Source: Prionace glauca
Taxonomy: Eukaryota > Chordata > Chondrichthyes > Carcharhiniformes > Carcharhinidae
Assembly (NCBI GenBank): GCA_037974335.1
Contig: CM075724.1
Coordinates: forward strand, 62,832,470 to 62,896,469
Direction of reading: 5' to 3'
Length of the DNA stretch: 64,000 nucleotides
A program made the position numbers and the translations under genes. Positions 21,785 to 34,109 of this stretch are shown here, piece after piece; within the stretch, counting starts at the first letter, position 1; each line of letters opens with the position of its first letter. Below the pieces are notes generated by a model. That model was given only the letters and a program-made list of their open reading frames with translations, was not told the origin of the DNA and searched no databases.

Positions 21785-22930
21785 ATTTCTCGCTGCTTTT
21801 TTATGAACACCAGATAGTCAGATGGAAACTGAGGGGCTAAAAGGAGATCAATATGTAAAGGTGAGTAAAAATAATAGCAAAAAGGTAATTGTAGTCGGTG
21901 ATTTCAACTTTCCCAACATTAACTGGGATAAACATAGCGTGAAGAGTCTGTCTGGATTTCTTGAAATGTGCAGAAGAGGACGTTGGGCCAATACGCAGGG
22001 CGTCCAACAAGGGAAGGAGCTGTGCTGGGCCCAATTCTGGAGAATGACGCCGAAAGGATGTTTGAGGTGGTGGATGGATGGTGGGGCGTGGTGAGGGGAA
22101 GGTGGGGGGGGTGCGGCGGGTGGGGGGATCATTTTAACCATAGTGATCAGAACATGGTACAATTTACTCTTGACATGGACAAAGAATCATACAACGTGCA
22201 AAAAATGTTTTTAGTTTGGGAAGAGCAGAGTTTAACGACATGAGGCAGAATCTTGCCAACGTAGATATGGAACAGCTACTATAAGGGAAATCTATAGAAG
22301 TGCATTGGGGCGTTCAATAAGGACATGGGAGAGGGAGGTAGTACAAGCCCAACACTTTCATTCTAGTGTGATGAGAAAGAATAGCAACCACAAAGAACCA
22401 TCGATGACCAAATTTATTCAGGAAAAGCTGCAACGGAAAATAAAAGCTTTTAGCAGATAAAAGACCAAATCAGCAGAAATACAGTATTGATGAAATATTA
22501 GTGAAGTATAGAACGTGCAGGGCAGATTATAAGAAAGCAATTAGAAAAGCTAAAAGAGGATATGCGAGAGCTTTGGCTTGTAAAAGTTGGGAAAATCCCA
22601 ACATATTCTATAAATATATCAATGGGAAGAGATTAACCAGGCAAAGAGTCGGGTCCATTTCGGAGCAAGGGGCCAATCTATGCGTGGAGCAAGAGGATAT
22701 TGGCAGAGTGTTCAAACGATATTTCACATCTGTTTTCACTAAGAGAATGAGGATGAAGGTATGGAGCACAGAGGGAAAGACTGTGAGGTTCTTGAGCAAA
22801 TTGACATTGGGAAATCAAGATACTGGAGGTATGGCAGGCTTAAATGGGGACAAATCGCCAGGTCCAGATGAATTGTGATCCAGGCATCGTGGCAGGCAAG
22901 AGAAGAATATTCTGAGGTTCTGCTCCAATT
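21785..22930 (+). mobile_element. Old CR1-group LINE remnant (EN end and connector)
   Basis: Starts near an 'aacaccagatagtcag' match to the YYRPPDSQ region. Next come VVGDFNFPNINWD (21890-21930) and a 125-residue open stretch (22501-22878) of the connector, with KKAIRKAKRGYARALA, NPNIFYKYINGKR and DKSPGPDEL. It stops before the RT catalytic core. Relationship to 11853-14455 is close. Confidence 0.85.
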
Positions 22931-23012
22931 ACTGTAATGACAGAAAATTAATTCGAAGTTTCTTTTTAGATAGCGTTCGAAATAAATTCCCAGCAACATT
23001 TTAATTTTGCAG

Positions 23013-23122
23013 GGCCTGATGTTAAATAGCATTACATTTGGATTTCTGGATGTACGGTGGGTGGATTGGCTTCTCTGATATTCATGGTCACAATTGGGAG
23101 AGAGTCTGTCTGAAGAATGCAG
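23013..23122 (+). pseudogene. Unit M: decayed transmembrane exon of a VJ-C1 receptor
   Basis: Aligned by eye with the transmembrane exons of A and C. Phase-1 reading gives (G)PDVK-stop-HYIWISGCTVGGLASLIFMVTIG, against DSDDGCHYLWISRCVMGGLVLLML in gene A. It has a TAG stop at the position of the GC pair and is one base shorter (110 against 111 nt), breaking the frame before the donor. The TTGCAG acceptor is kept. No V or C1 exon is found upstream as far as 20637, so M is a 5'-truncated relic or has lost its ectodomain. Confidence 0.75.
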
Positions 23123-24339
23123 GTTGGTACCTCTTTACACATTCGATTTTAATGCAGATTTTCATGGGAACCGAGAGAGATCGTGCTCGGCGGTGCTGTA
23201 AGCATGAGGATTGGGCAATTGTCACTTATTGGATGCAAGAAAAACGGAGAACATGAGCGGCAAGTGGGACTGGTTTTGCAATGTAGTCATTGCCTCAAAA
23301 TTAGAATTTAATGAATCTGATTATTTGTGCATTACATTTGATAATGCCCACATTCTGGCAGATCGTAAATCCAGATGGAGAAGATTCATAATTCACTTAA
23401 AATGTGAAAATCTGACATTAGTAAAATATGGCAAATCTGAGGACTGGCACAAAATATCTCGTAACTGATCAATGTCCTTTGCAGACAGAGACAGACAGGT
23501 GTGAATCCAGTCCGACAGAACTATGCTCAATTCTGAAATAGCCTCTGATGTGGTCACACAAGCCATTTAATTGTATCTGGCTAACGACAGCCAAGATGGA
23601 CGGCAAATATGCTTATCTGCGGCACCGACGTCTTGAAAATGAATGAAGCAAGATAGCAATTTGACTTTTCCGACAGGTTAATACTCTCACATAGTCAACA
23701 TGGTCGAGCTGCCGCTTTGCAGGCTAAAGGAACAAATTTATTCTGAGTTTCTACATGATGCATTACCCCGATAATGAATACTCACTTCGTACCTCTGAAC
23801 GAACATTTGGGTATTATCATTAATGATTAAAATTGTATTCCGTTGTGCGGTGGACTAGAACACCGCACAGTTCGATTGTTCCCTGTATGACGTACTAAAC
23901 CATTGTTAATTTGTATGAAATGGACATTTTATGTACTCTGCCAACCAAATACATGGTTGTTTTCAGTTTCACAGTGTCTGTGTTTGCGTAATTGTGTGTG
24001 CGTGCGTTTTTATCCAAGTGTGTGTTAAATTTTATCTATCCTGTAAAAATACTTTTGAAGGCACAACTATGGAAAGTGACTAAAGATCGTCACCATTGAA
24101 AGAAATTAATCTGCTGACTTTCCAGATAAACAAGATAGTGCAGTAATAGTGAACACTAGTGACGAGCTTTTCTTATATATAAATGTTGTTATAATTAAGA
24201 TACTTTGTCGCGGTCCATTTAACTATAGGCATTTATCTCTAACTGATGCTTTTTGACATCGTGTTTTGGAAATATTTGATGCTTGCTAGGATGCTGCTGA
24301 AGGTTGCTGAAAAACGGAAAATGAAGGGGAAAATGAGGG
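23123..24339. other. Unit M intronic or flanking DNA, no gene seen
   Basis: AT-rich. The only recognisable item is a short SINE-like piece at about 23540-23600 ('gaaatagcctctgatgtgg'). Small open frames (for example 23038-23256) overlap the decayed exon but have no domain. Confidence 0.45.
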
Positions 24340-24690
24340 CAGCACAGTAGTTAGCACTGTTGCCTCACAGCTTCAGGGACCGGGTTCAATCCCAGCCTTG
24401 GGTGACTGCATAGATGGAGTTTGCATGTTTTCTCCGTGTCTGCTTAGTTTCCTCCCATAGTCCAAAAATACGCAGATTAGGTAGATTGGCTATGTTTCAT
24501 TGCCCCTTAGTGTCCAAAGATGAGTAGCCTAGGTGGATTGCTCAATTACCCCTTAGTGTCAAAAGGTGTGTAAATTAGATGGATTAGCCATGATATATGT
24601 GTGGGGTAAGGGATAGGACGGGGACAAACGAGATCAGATACTCTATCAGAGAGTCGGTGCATACTCTTCTGCACTGTATGGATTCTGGTA
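24340..24690 (+). mobile_element. HE1-like SINE with internal duplication
   Basis: The head 'ggcagcacagtagttagcac', a B-box-like 'gggttcaatcccagcc', then the body and a 3' 'gcactgtatggattctg'. The segment containing 'ccccttagtgtc' occurs twice (about 24500 and 24550), so the body is partly duplicated. Confidence 0.8.
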
Positions 24691-25289
24691 GATTCATTAA
24701 CATACAACTATGTAATGGTCGTATGTCGGACCATCTAAAGGTTGTTTTTGGGAGCTGAGATTACTGCTTAAAATGTGAAATTGTACCTTGTCTAAGCAAA
24801 AATCGGCAGGATGAAATGTAAGCTCCAATTGACACCTTAATTACGGACACATCGTTAAATATGTTCAAGGTATTTTCTGCATTTAGGATAGAGCCCATGT
24901 CCCATTTATGTTCAGTGTTTAATCAGCAATTTTTATTCTGGTGACGCCAATTAACTTACCAGATAAATAAATGTGTTCGTTCTGTCACACGCAGAAAACT
25001 CAGGACAAAGTTGTGACATTGGCTGCAGTGAATTTGAAAATGTTTACTAAAACTCGAAGACATAAAGCTGAAGAAAATGTGACAGTGCATGCTTAGGTGC
25101 ATCTGAAAAGAAAAGAGAAAGTATCGATTATCTGCGAAGAGCCAATAGTAATGTAATTGTGGAGTATTTGACTTTGCTGTGACTTTGCGTCGCATCGAAG
25201 GGTGCTTGTATATTTTCTTGATAACCCTGACTTCAATTGCAAATTGGTAAAAACGACCAAGAAATGATACCTTTAAACATTTTTTTCAG

Positions 25290-25366
25290 ATAAAACAATG
25301 AACAGTCCGGACAAGATGACATATGCGGTTCTAGAATTGTCTGAATTTGAGACAGGGAGACAATAA
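25290..25366 (+). CDS. Candidate ITIM-like cytoplasmic tail exon
   Basis: After a polypyrimidine run and TTTTTTCAG, the phase-1 reading is (D)KTMNSPDKMTYAVLEL then SEFETGRQ and TAA at 25364-25366. MTYAVL fits the immunoreceptor tyrosine-based inhibitory motif (S/I/V/L)xYxx(I/V/L) except for Met at the -2 place, and TYAxL is the usual form in SIRP-type and LILR-type tails. Known ITIMs bind SHP-1/SHP-2 when phosphorylated. The phase matches the donor of the transmembrane exons (G|GT), so it could end a gene A transcript (17.9 kb intron), or it once ended gene M. Expression is not shown. Confidence 0.55.
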
Positions 25367-26927
25367 GAAGTCGAACTACACACCAAAACCCAAAGGGAAC
25401 GACAAAGGAGATTTACAGAGAAGCAGCAACCAGATGGAGTCACTATCTTGGGCGCTGAATTTAGTTATTGTTGTATGTCTGTTGTATTTCTCTGCGCATG
25501 TATATCAGCGTTTGCAATCACTGTTATGTAACATCGTGGTATATAAAACAATAATTTTGGTTATTTAATTATTTGAGATTATTAGTCAGCAATATAAATA
25601 CATGTAATGAAAAGTACTTTTAATGTTAATTCTTCATTAGTGGATACTTAGCTATTATACACTTTTGCAATTACAAGGTAAACCAGTTGTCATGCTGTAA
25701 CTACCTTATTATAATATACAACAATGGATTTCTTAATTCTACTTATATAGGTGTCTGTATCCTTCCTTTAAAAAGACGTTCATATCTCGAAAAAACAATC
25801 ATAGTCTAATAACGTCAAGTGCAACATTATCAGTCTTTTGTTTAAGCCTCGAAAGATAGACACAAGAGTCCCTTTGTATGGTGGCATCTTAAAATAGTTA
25901 TGCCGTCACACAACAAGGTATGTGCTCCTCTGCCCGACTTCGAATCTAACAATTTAAGGTTCTTCGGTTTCTCCCCCAGTTATGAACATCTCCAAACTTT
26001 TTTTTAACTTTCTACATTTACATTTTTTTATTTTCTACAGGGCTTACCGCCCAAACTACAATGGCTATCAGTATTCCGCTGCGCATTCACCACATTCTGC
26101 TACCCATTTCACAATAGCTTCAAAATTGAGTGCTAACCCCTGAATTCTGATGAATCAATGACTCACATGTCTCATAAAGTAGAACAGTACAAATTAGGCT
26201 GTGCAACACGAGTCATAAAGTATTTTAATTCCAGAAGCTTGCTTTTAGAATTGTGCTTTCTTTTCTACCTTATAACCACTGATCGTAATTATGACCGGAT
26301 TCAACTTACTTCCATGTGGTGCCCTTTTTACTGATTCCTTACCAAACGACTTCTGAAAGCACCTGAAAGTCATATCCACACATTTTCTTTGCCTTTTCAC
26401 CTTTGTTACTTCTGAAATAATTACCTAAGAGAAACCAAGCATATCTGCTTGTAGGAAAATGGGTGCTCATCGGGTTTTGATTAATTTGTGTTCCTACAAA
26501 GGTCTGGCAAATTTTCTCAAGTGATTAAATTGTGCATTCCATTTAAGTAAACGTTCTACGGCTGTTTTCATACGGTTGTGTTTCAAATTATTATCAAATT
26601 ATTTGACTTCGTCGTGCAACGACAGCACATGCTTCAGCAGTCTTTCCATAACTGAATGATCAAACAAGACACACTCGCGCGAGCAGTGAAAACGTTAAGC
26701 GTGGAAGCGATCAGCGAAATGTTCCGCTTTGTGCTGTTGCTATAACGACAAACATTGCGAAATATTAATACTAGCGGGCTAGTTTCTACAGCTAGACATG
26801 ACTTAATAGCTCACTTCCGCTGCAGGAGTGCAAACTTAAAACTTAGCCGTTAATTGCAACACTCTAAAAATGCACCTGGTGTTGCGGAGCGACGGTTATT
26901 GCGCCTCACTTTTCTATATAATTGCAG

Positions 26928-26977
26928 AAACAGAAAATACTTATCTGATACAGATACTATGTTTAATATTTACTATC
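26928..26977 (+). pseudogene. Unit M candidate cytoplasmic exon (50 nt)
   Basis: The acceptor ATTGCAG and donor GTAAAC frame 50 nt reading (E)TENTYLIQILCLIFTI in phase 1. It has the same length and borders as 9295-9344 and 60576-60625 but a divergent, hydrophobic product. It is likely a relic, since the transmembrane exon of this unit is broken. Confidence 0.35.
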
Positions 26978-28772
26978 GTAAACTTTCCTTATCTTATTAT
27001 GAATCTGAATCTGTAATTGCGCCACGTTAAGGCAGCGAAAGTACTTTTATCTTGTGTTTTTTGCACAGAGGTTGTAGGTGCCTGGAGCATGTTGCCGAGG
27101 AGTTATTGAAAGCAGATACGATCATATGGCATCCAGCTTTTAAATTGTGGACACAGTTGTAAAACGTCAAAAGTGAATGCAATTTTAACCTAATCAGTTC
27201 TTGATTGGAAAATTTGAAGAGAAGAGCTGCTAATCACTATAGTCCAAGTGTATTATTTTATAAACAATTTCTTATGGGACATCTTGCTGTTCGGTTTCAT
27301 CTGCATTATGACCATTCTTTGCTTTTTACTGAAAGTAGTGTGGGCAGTTTGGAAGACGGTGCTTTGACTTTACGAACACTGTACATTTTATTACACTCAA
27401 GGGAGTGGAAAATTTGGATTTGACAAACAAAAGTTCGATTAATGCCCAAAATACACGCATGAATAGCTGTGCTCGGCCTCACAGACATGCAAGCCCAATT
27501 CACAGTCTGTGTGCACACCCATTGAAACAGAAATCTAATCAGCAATATTCAAGTGCATACATTGTTAGAAAGATCAAGATAACAAAGAGAAAGTGTCTTG
27601 GCAGACTCAGAAGGGGTGAAATTCACTCCTTTGCTGCTTCTATCTTTACCCATCAAATTCGTTTAACCTTCTCACCAATTACTATCCCCTGTATGCATAA
27701 TGCCGTGAATATGTCGCTTCATCCATTTTATACTATAGTTACAGTTTGGGAGTGAGACGCTGGACACTCAGTTCCTCTCAATAAACATTTTTTAGATATA
27801 AGAAGCAGGGCACCATTTAAATAGCCACGTATCTCACTGACAGCGTCATTCGAGCTGATAGAGGTGGCCTAAATTAAAAGAGAGGTTGCATGACATTTAC
27901 AGGGTGTGCATTTTGTAAACAGTTGAAGCATGGACTACATCAACTTTAGTGGTAAGCCGATGGCATTTGCAGTCGCGATAGAGCGATGCTGCTTGTCACC
28001 CAAAATGGTTTCCCTTCCAGGAAACACGAAGCTGCATGTGTATTTAGCTATCAAGGAGAGGCCGTTAGATAGAAACAGACGTACGTGGTCATTCATCTAC
28101 AGTCAAGCATATCGTCAGCAGTGGTCGGATTTTCAAAGAAAAGTCATTTAAGCCTTACTTCCAAAGTATCCAGGAACACACTCTTTTGATACAAACGCGT
28201 CCCGATAATTATTTGAGCAATTTATTTCTCTTTGGCCTATTAACTATTTTACACTTGAGATTTTTATTTAAAATTCAAGAACTCCATTTGATATAGCGAC
28301 CTGTTGTCTCGAATTACCCTCAAAGGAAACATAGATCGCTCAAACTTCTCTGACTGTTCGCTGGTGGCTCGGCGAATAAGGAGTCCCCGAAATTCGGTGC
28401 TGAACCTTGCAGCACATGGGGTTCCTAACGTCTGTTGACATATGTTGATGTATTGGAGTTCTACAGTTAATCTCAGATGTTGTGACCTTAGTTTGAAATT
28501 CGTGCATGGAGAAGATCAGTTGGTTTCGTAATAGATCTTGTAACCTCGTTATGCACCAATGAATTGGGGACAGCAAAACTGATAAAGCTCCCACCTTTAA
28601 TGGCTGTTAGTGTTGATCCTAAAATGAAATAAGTTATTGGACAAGCATGTGTTAACATTGCAAGGCGAGGTCTCGATCGAAAGTGATTGTTAGACTTTAG
28701 ATTATTTTCCCCTTGTATTATTTCTACCCATCTTTCTTTCGCTCCTTTCTCTCTCTTTTTATCGCAGTCTGT

Positions 28773-29116
28773 GATCATAGAACTCAACAGTGCAGAAAGA
28801 GACCCTTCGGCCCATCCAGTCTGCAACGACCACAATCCCACCCAGGCCTTACCTCCGTATCCTTACATATTTTACCCGCTAGTCCCTCGAACCTAAGCAT
28901 CCCAGAACACTACTGGGTATTTTTTTTTAGCAAGGCCAATCAACCTAATTCGCACATCTTTGGACTGTGGGAAGAAACCAGAGCACCTGGAGGAAACCCA
29001 CACAGACACGAGGAGAACGTGCAAACTCCACACAGGCAGTGACCCGAGCCGGGAATAGAACCCAGGTCCTGGAGCTGTGAAGCAGCAGTGCTAACCACTG
29101 CGCTACCGTGCCGTGA
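28773..29116 (-). mobile_element. HE1-like SINE, full length
   Basis: Complete minus-strand copy of about 340 bp. The 3' end is at 28773 ('gagttctatgatcac' when reversed) and the tRNA-derived head ends at 29115 in 'cacggtagcgcagtggtta' (reversed). GTGATC occurs at both ends, a possible target-site duplication. Confidence 0.85.
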
Positions 29117-30779
29117 TCTACTGTTGGGTCTCGAACCGCGCAATTCCCATTGTTTGGTCTACAGACGGATTCACGCTGATAGAGCATTTGCTTATAGCAC
29201 AATTTAAAAATGCTAATCCAGAATACTAAGAAAAGTGTGTCGATGGTTTTGACAAATAATTGATGCGAAGCACGGGCATTGTCAACGTTACTGTACACAA
29301 TGAGGATGTCTAAGAAGCCGGAACTTCTTGTCAAGCTTCTTGAACAATCGAAATGTTTGCTTGCTGGAAGCCTTTTTTGCCCAGCACGGCATTGACGCCG
29401 AACCCAGTTCACTCTTTGGCCTGATTGTTTCCAAACAATATAAATGCTGTTCTGTCCGGCCTACCTGACATAACCTTAAGAGCTGGAACTGAAACTCAAA
29501 TGCTTTTTAGCACAAAGTTGGTCAAAATACAGTACATGTCATCTCCAGTTGTTATGAATGGCTTGAGCTATGCAGCAAGGACGAAGCTAATGCGCAGATA
29601 AATCTAAACCTTTTAACCACGTAGCTTAAACTGGAAGATAACTTGGCGCATCTATATCTACCAGCTAAAAACCAACGAAACCCCTATTACAACATTTATT
29701 ATATCTTCAGTTATTTCAGCGGGTTGTCCTCACTTCGGTACCTCAAGTCTCTTCCATCATGGACCAGTCTTGTGTGGCTTAATGGTTTTCATGTTTTTGC
29801 TGTTGACATCCAGGTGGCAACACAAGGTTATACAGGCTAGTGATTGTTTGTTTTTCTACAAATGTTACCTGTTGACTAGTAAAATCTAAGATATTGACTT
29901 AAAAATGTTGCAGTGTAATGTGCCTCCAGGTCAATATGGTGTGATATTTACAGAAGAGATTCGAGGTGATTGCATTCCCTTGACGTTGCTGCTCTCATCC
30001 TGTTCAGTGGCTGTGAAGTGCTGTCCAATAACATCGCCCTTCCTAAAAGAGGCCAACAACATCGCCCTTAGAAAACGTCTAAAGTATCTTGCGAATCTAA
30101 ATGGATGCTGGTCTGAATTTCCATCACAACGCGTGTTTCACTTCGGCTAGTGCAGCCCAGTCAAATGTTCTACATTTAATCAATCAATCTGAACTTTCAC
30201 TTCCGTGTATATGGCTCCATTTAAAATAAATATCCGAAACTTCATAATGTGCAACTGTGAGACATACGAGAACTGCATGTGTTAAATTACTTTGTTAATA
30301 ACACGCTGAATTCGAGGGAGGGAATTAGTTTTGACAACATGATACTTCATGACACAATGATAATGAACTCCGAAGTCGTAAACTTTCCGAGACTCGTACA
30401 GACATGGCGGTTGGAAAAAAACACATGATTATTCAGTGTTCAATTTGTTACAATGCGAACCTAAGTTCGTATGTAATGGTTTCTGGCAATACATTGGTGG
30501 CAATGATTTACATTGATGATAACTATCATTATAATTAACCGTGTTATAACACTACGCACCGAAACATTATTTATGCATCCTCAGCCCTGAAGTGCTTGTT
30601 AAGTCCCATGATATTATGAGTTGAACATGCCCACAGATGTTGACAGATTGCAACCTCTCAGACACAGATAGGCATAGCAACAGCCGAGTTGTTAGGTTCT
30701 GTGAGATAAATCGAGGTGAAAAATGCTGCCTTAACTATAGACAATACAAAACTCATGACGCAGATATCTCTGCACAAAG
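29117..30779. other. No gene recognised
   Basis: AT-rich DNA with small open frames only (for example 29643-29840, 29905-30150). None shows an Ig, membrane or enzymatic signature. It may be intergenic DNA between units M and B. Confidence 0.5.
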
Positions 30780-32029
30780 AACATAAGAACATAAGAAATA
30801 GGAGCAGGAGTAGGCCATCTAGCCCTTCGAGCCTGCCCCGCCATTCAATAAGATCATGGCTGATCTGTCGTGGCTCAGTTCCACATTCCCGCCCTCTCCC
30901 CATAACCCTTAATCCCTTCTCTTATCAAAAACCCATCAACCCGCTTCTTAAAAATATTTAGCGAGGCAGCCTCCACCACTTCAACGGGCAGAGAATTCCA
31001 GAGATTCACCACCCTTTGAGTGAAGAAGTTCCTCCTCAACTCTGTTCTAAACCGCCTCTCCTTTATCTTGAGGCTGTGCCCCCTAGTCCTACGGTCTTTT
31101 TTGAGCGGGAAGAGTGTCTCCACTTCTATCCTATCCATCCCATTCATCATCTTATACGTCTCAATGAGATCTCCCCTCATTCTTCTAAACTCTAACGAGT
31201 ACAAGCCTAGTTTATTCAGCCTCTCCTCATAGCTCAATCCCCTCAACTCTGGTATCAGCCTAGTAAACCTCCTCTGCACTCCCTCCAGGGCCAAAACATC
31301 CTTGCGCAGGTGCGGCGCCCAAAACTGCACACAGTACTCCAGCTGCGGCCTCACCAATGCCCTATACAGCTGCAGGAAGACCTCCCTACTTTTGTATTCA
31401 ATCCCCCTCGCTATGAAGGCCAGCATCCCATTCGCCTTCCTGACCACCTGCTGCACCTGCAAGCTGGGTTTTTGCGACTCATGCACCAGGACCCCGAGGT
31501 CCCTCTGCACCGTCGCCTGTTGCAGTTCTTCGCCACGTAAGTAATAGTCCTTCCTACCATTCTTCCTACCAAAGTGGACCACCTCACACTTGCCAACATT
31601 AAATTCCATTTGCCATTTCCTGGACCATTCGCCCAGCCAATCTAGATCCTTCTGCAGACCCTCCACACCCTCCGCACAATTTGCCTTTCCCCCAATCTTG
31701 GTGTCATCAGCAAATTTCGACACCCTGCACTCGGTTCCCTCCTCCAGATCATCTATATAAATGGTAAATAGCTAAGGCCCCAGCACCGACTCCTGGGGCA
31801 CCCCACGAGTCACCAACCGCCAATCCAAGTAGGACCCATTGACCCCCACTCTCTGCCTCCTACTTGACAACCAATCCTCTATCCACGCTAACACCCTACC
31901 CCCAACTCCATGTCCCCTGACCTTCTGCAATAACCTCTTTTGAGGTACCCTGTGAAACGCCTTCTGAAAATCCAGAAAGACCACATCCACAGGCTCTCCT
32001 CTATCCACTGCCCTAGACACATCCTCATA
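30780..32029 (-). mobile_element. CR1-group LINE family A, 5'-truncated
   Basis: The 3' terminus with 'aacataagaacataag' repeats is at 30780. Positions 31723-30875 (minus) give 282 open residues from [11 protein letters not shown] to GYGERAGMWN, including FFTQRVVNLWNSLP. Positions 32041-31772 give DVVFLDFQKAFHRVPQKR. A stop separates the two near the LGP motif. It stops abruptly at about 32029, within the connector to the RT. Confidence 0.92.
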
Positions 32030-33791
32030 AAGGTATAACATTTATTCAAAACAAAAGCAAACAACAGTAAGGAGATCATCAAAAGGATAAAGTAGCTCTA
32101 AGATAGGACCTCTCTGGTGAATCTAACGTATAGAATCAAAAACTGATAAATTTACAGTTTGTCTTATCAATTATTCCGTTCTTATAATAGTTTTAAATCA
32201 ATTATATTTAATATAGACTCATCAATAATAATCCAAAAAATTCATCTCAGGTAATTGCATTTTACCAGCCAGCATGACGATATTTCATTCGTCAATTTAA
32301 TCCGAATTTAGTCCTAACTCTCATCTTGACTAAGTCACATTCTTATTATCTACTTATCCTAAATAAGATCAAATGACCTTCAGAGGTCAAAGTGGACGTT
32401 CTCTTCGGATCATTGTCAAACTGACAATGTGACCTGTGATCCCGCTTCCGGGCACGACCTATCTTCAGGCTAGACAATGATTAAACATACTCATTGATGT
32501 TGCAATATGTGTTCCCGCGTAAGAAACTTTCCTGGTATGAACTTTGCTAACTACGGGTTTCCAGGCCTTTGACTCTAAACTATTAGCCTTTACTATCATC
32601 CCTTGCGGTAACCTGCTTTGGCCTGAAGGGAACGATGATTTAGACAATACCTAAACTCCATAAAAGTATCAGTATATATGTCTTAAAATCATAATTTACT
32701 CATATATGAAATCATATATGATCTCTTACTGATTTCATATATGAGTAAACTATTCCTTCATTAAGTTGTTAATATGCTTCAAAATCATTTAACTCTTTAT
32801 TGGAAGCCCTGTCAGTGCCGTATTAAAAACCTTATTAACTGGTTCGAAATTTCCTCCATCTTTAGGTCTATCCCGAACAATAATTTTTAACCCTATTGTC
32901 CCTTTGCCTGCCCGTTTTACACTCCTCCCCCCACATCATGAATTTTCTGTATTGCATGACTCCAACAATTTCCCTCTTTTTCCGTTGTTGTGTTGTAAAT
33001 ATAGTAACCAGAAAACTTTAGCTATTTTCTGCAGACTGTTGAATTCAAGACCCGTTCCTCCTGAAGTCTTCCAAACACTGCTCGTAATTTGCTTTCTGTG
33101 ATGATGGGAGGATTGTTGTTTTTTCTGTCAGTCGAATTACTGTCAATAATAACCGCCTCTTGATTATTCTTGTTTTCCATCTGACACGATGTAATCCTCA
33201 TACTGATCTTGCCCATGAATTGCAGCTTCTGAATATAAAGGAAGTTGCAACGCATGGTGCACGTAGCATTGGAAGTGGACTATTCTGACCCTCCTTTCAC
33301 AATTACAGATGCCCATAAAACACACCAAGTTGCACTGGAAAGCTCAAACGATTCCGCAAAAGTATTTCATCAAGTACGATGTATTATGCAACTTTAAATA
33401 TTCCTTACGAAAGAAATTTGAAGTTGCCTTGAGTGTTGTTGTGATCAGGGTTAAATAATTTACCTGATACATAAACCTTCTGCCTACTCTCTAAACACGG
33501 CGGATGGCACCAGAATCATAAGAGTATCGTCTCATACGTCATCACCTTACGCTGCTCATCAGGTTATATGTCGCGTTATTTTTCCTCAGATCGAGACTTT
33601 CGTGTTATCTTCATACGTCCAATATCTATTGCCAAAATGGCATCGAGGTTGTGCTTCAGAGCGCACAGGTCATCTGGATTATCTTGATTGGTATTTACAA
33701 TTTTTCACTCCTTGTCTTTACGTCTGTGTCTCGCTCTCGCTCTGCCTGTTTTTTTTTTATAACTAAAACGAGTGTTCATTTTCTTTCATAG
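32030..33791. other. Unassigned AT-rich DNA upstream of gene B
   Basis: No protein domain seen. The signal-peptide exon of gene B should lie here. I looked for an ATG with a hydrophobic run and a phase-1 donor and did not find a convincing one. A perfect hairpin lies at 32695-32749. Confidence 0.45.
32695..32749. repeat. Perfect inverted repeat, 20-bp arms
   Basis: The arm at 32695-32714 (TTTACTCATATATGAAATCA) is exactly reverse-complementary to 32730-32749, with a 15-base loop. AT-rich and could form a cruciform. No flanking element features were recognised. Confidence 0.9.
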
Positions 33792-34109
33792 TTGCTGCCA
33801 ATCCTCTGATTGAAGTGACTCAGGTCCCTAAAAATATGAATTCGATAATCGGGACTAACGTTGCATTCGACTGCACGTTTCCTGCGTCTCAAGACGATTT
33901 AGATGTGAACGCTTATTAGTGGAAACTTGGCGAAAAAGATTTGATGCGGCCAGGATCAGATAGCAGGAAATGGTTTGCCACTGGTAATGGAAGAGCCTCC
34001 TTTCAACTTCTGAATATCAGTATTCGGGACTCTGGAGTCTATTACTGCGGAGTGACACTTCAGGGAAACTGGGCCACAAATGGAAGTGGATCAACACTCG
34101 TCGTCCGTG
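33792..34109 (+). pseudogene. Gene B V-set exon with in-frame stop
   Basis: Phase 1-1, 318 nt. Reads ANPLIEVTQVPKNM, then a Cys in VAFDCTFP, then AY-stop-WKLGEKDL, with the TAG at 33917-33919. Downstream, DSGVYYCGVTLQ and NGSGSTLVVRG are intact, followed by GTAAGA. Confidence 0.85.

Larger units (their letters stand above)
24690..28200 (+). repeat. Unit M block, paralogous to parts of units A and C
   Basis: Positions 24690-24960 resemble 8880-9050 of unit A, and 26640-27000 resembles 9040-9400 (and 60300-60680 in C). 27200-27330 and 27900-28100 resemble 61380-61450 and 62215-62340 downstream of gene C. A segment of about 1.7 kb (24960-26640) holding the ITIM-like exon has no counterpart in A or C. 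Outside the two exons listed, no gene is seen here or in 28200-28770. Confidence 0.6.

Noticed and set aside
11853-22930. Host gene encoding a reverse transcriptase-like protein
   Set aside because: All RT-like frames here have LINE domain order, truncated 5' ends and repeat-type 3' tails. They are retroelement copies.
25990-26140. Possible exon after TTCTACAG at 26040
   Set aside because: The readings give a short unremarkable peptide and no tyrosine motif or homologue in the other units.
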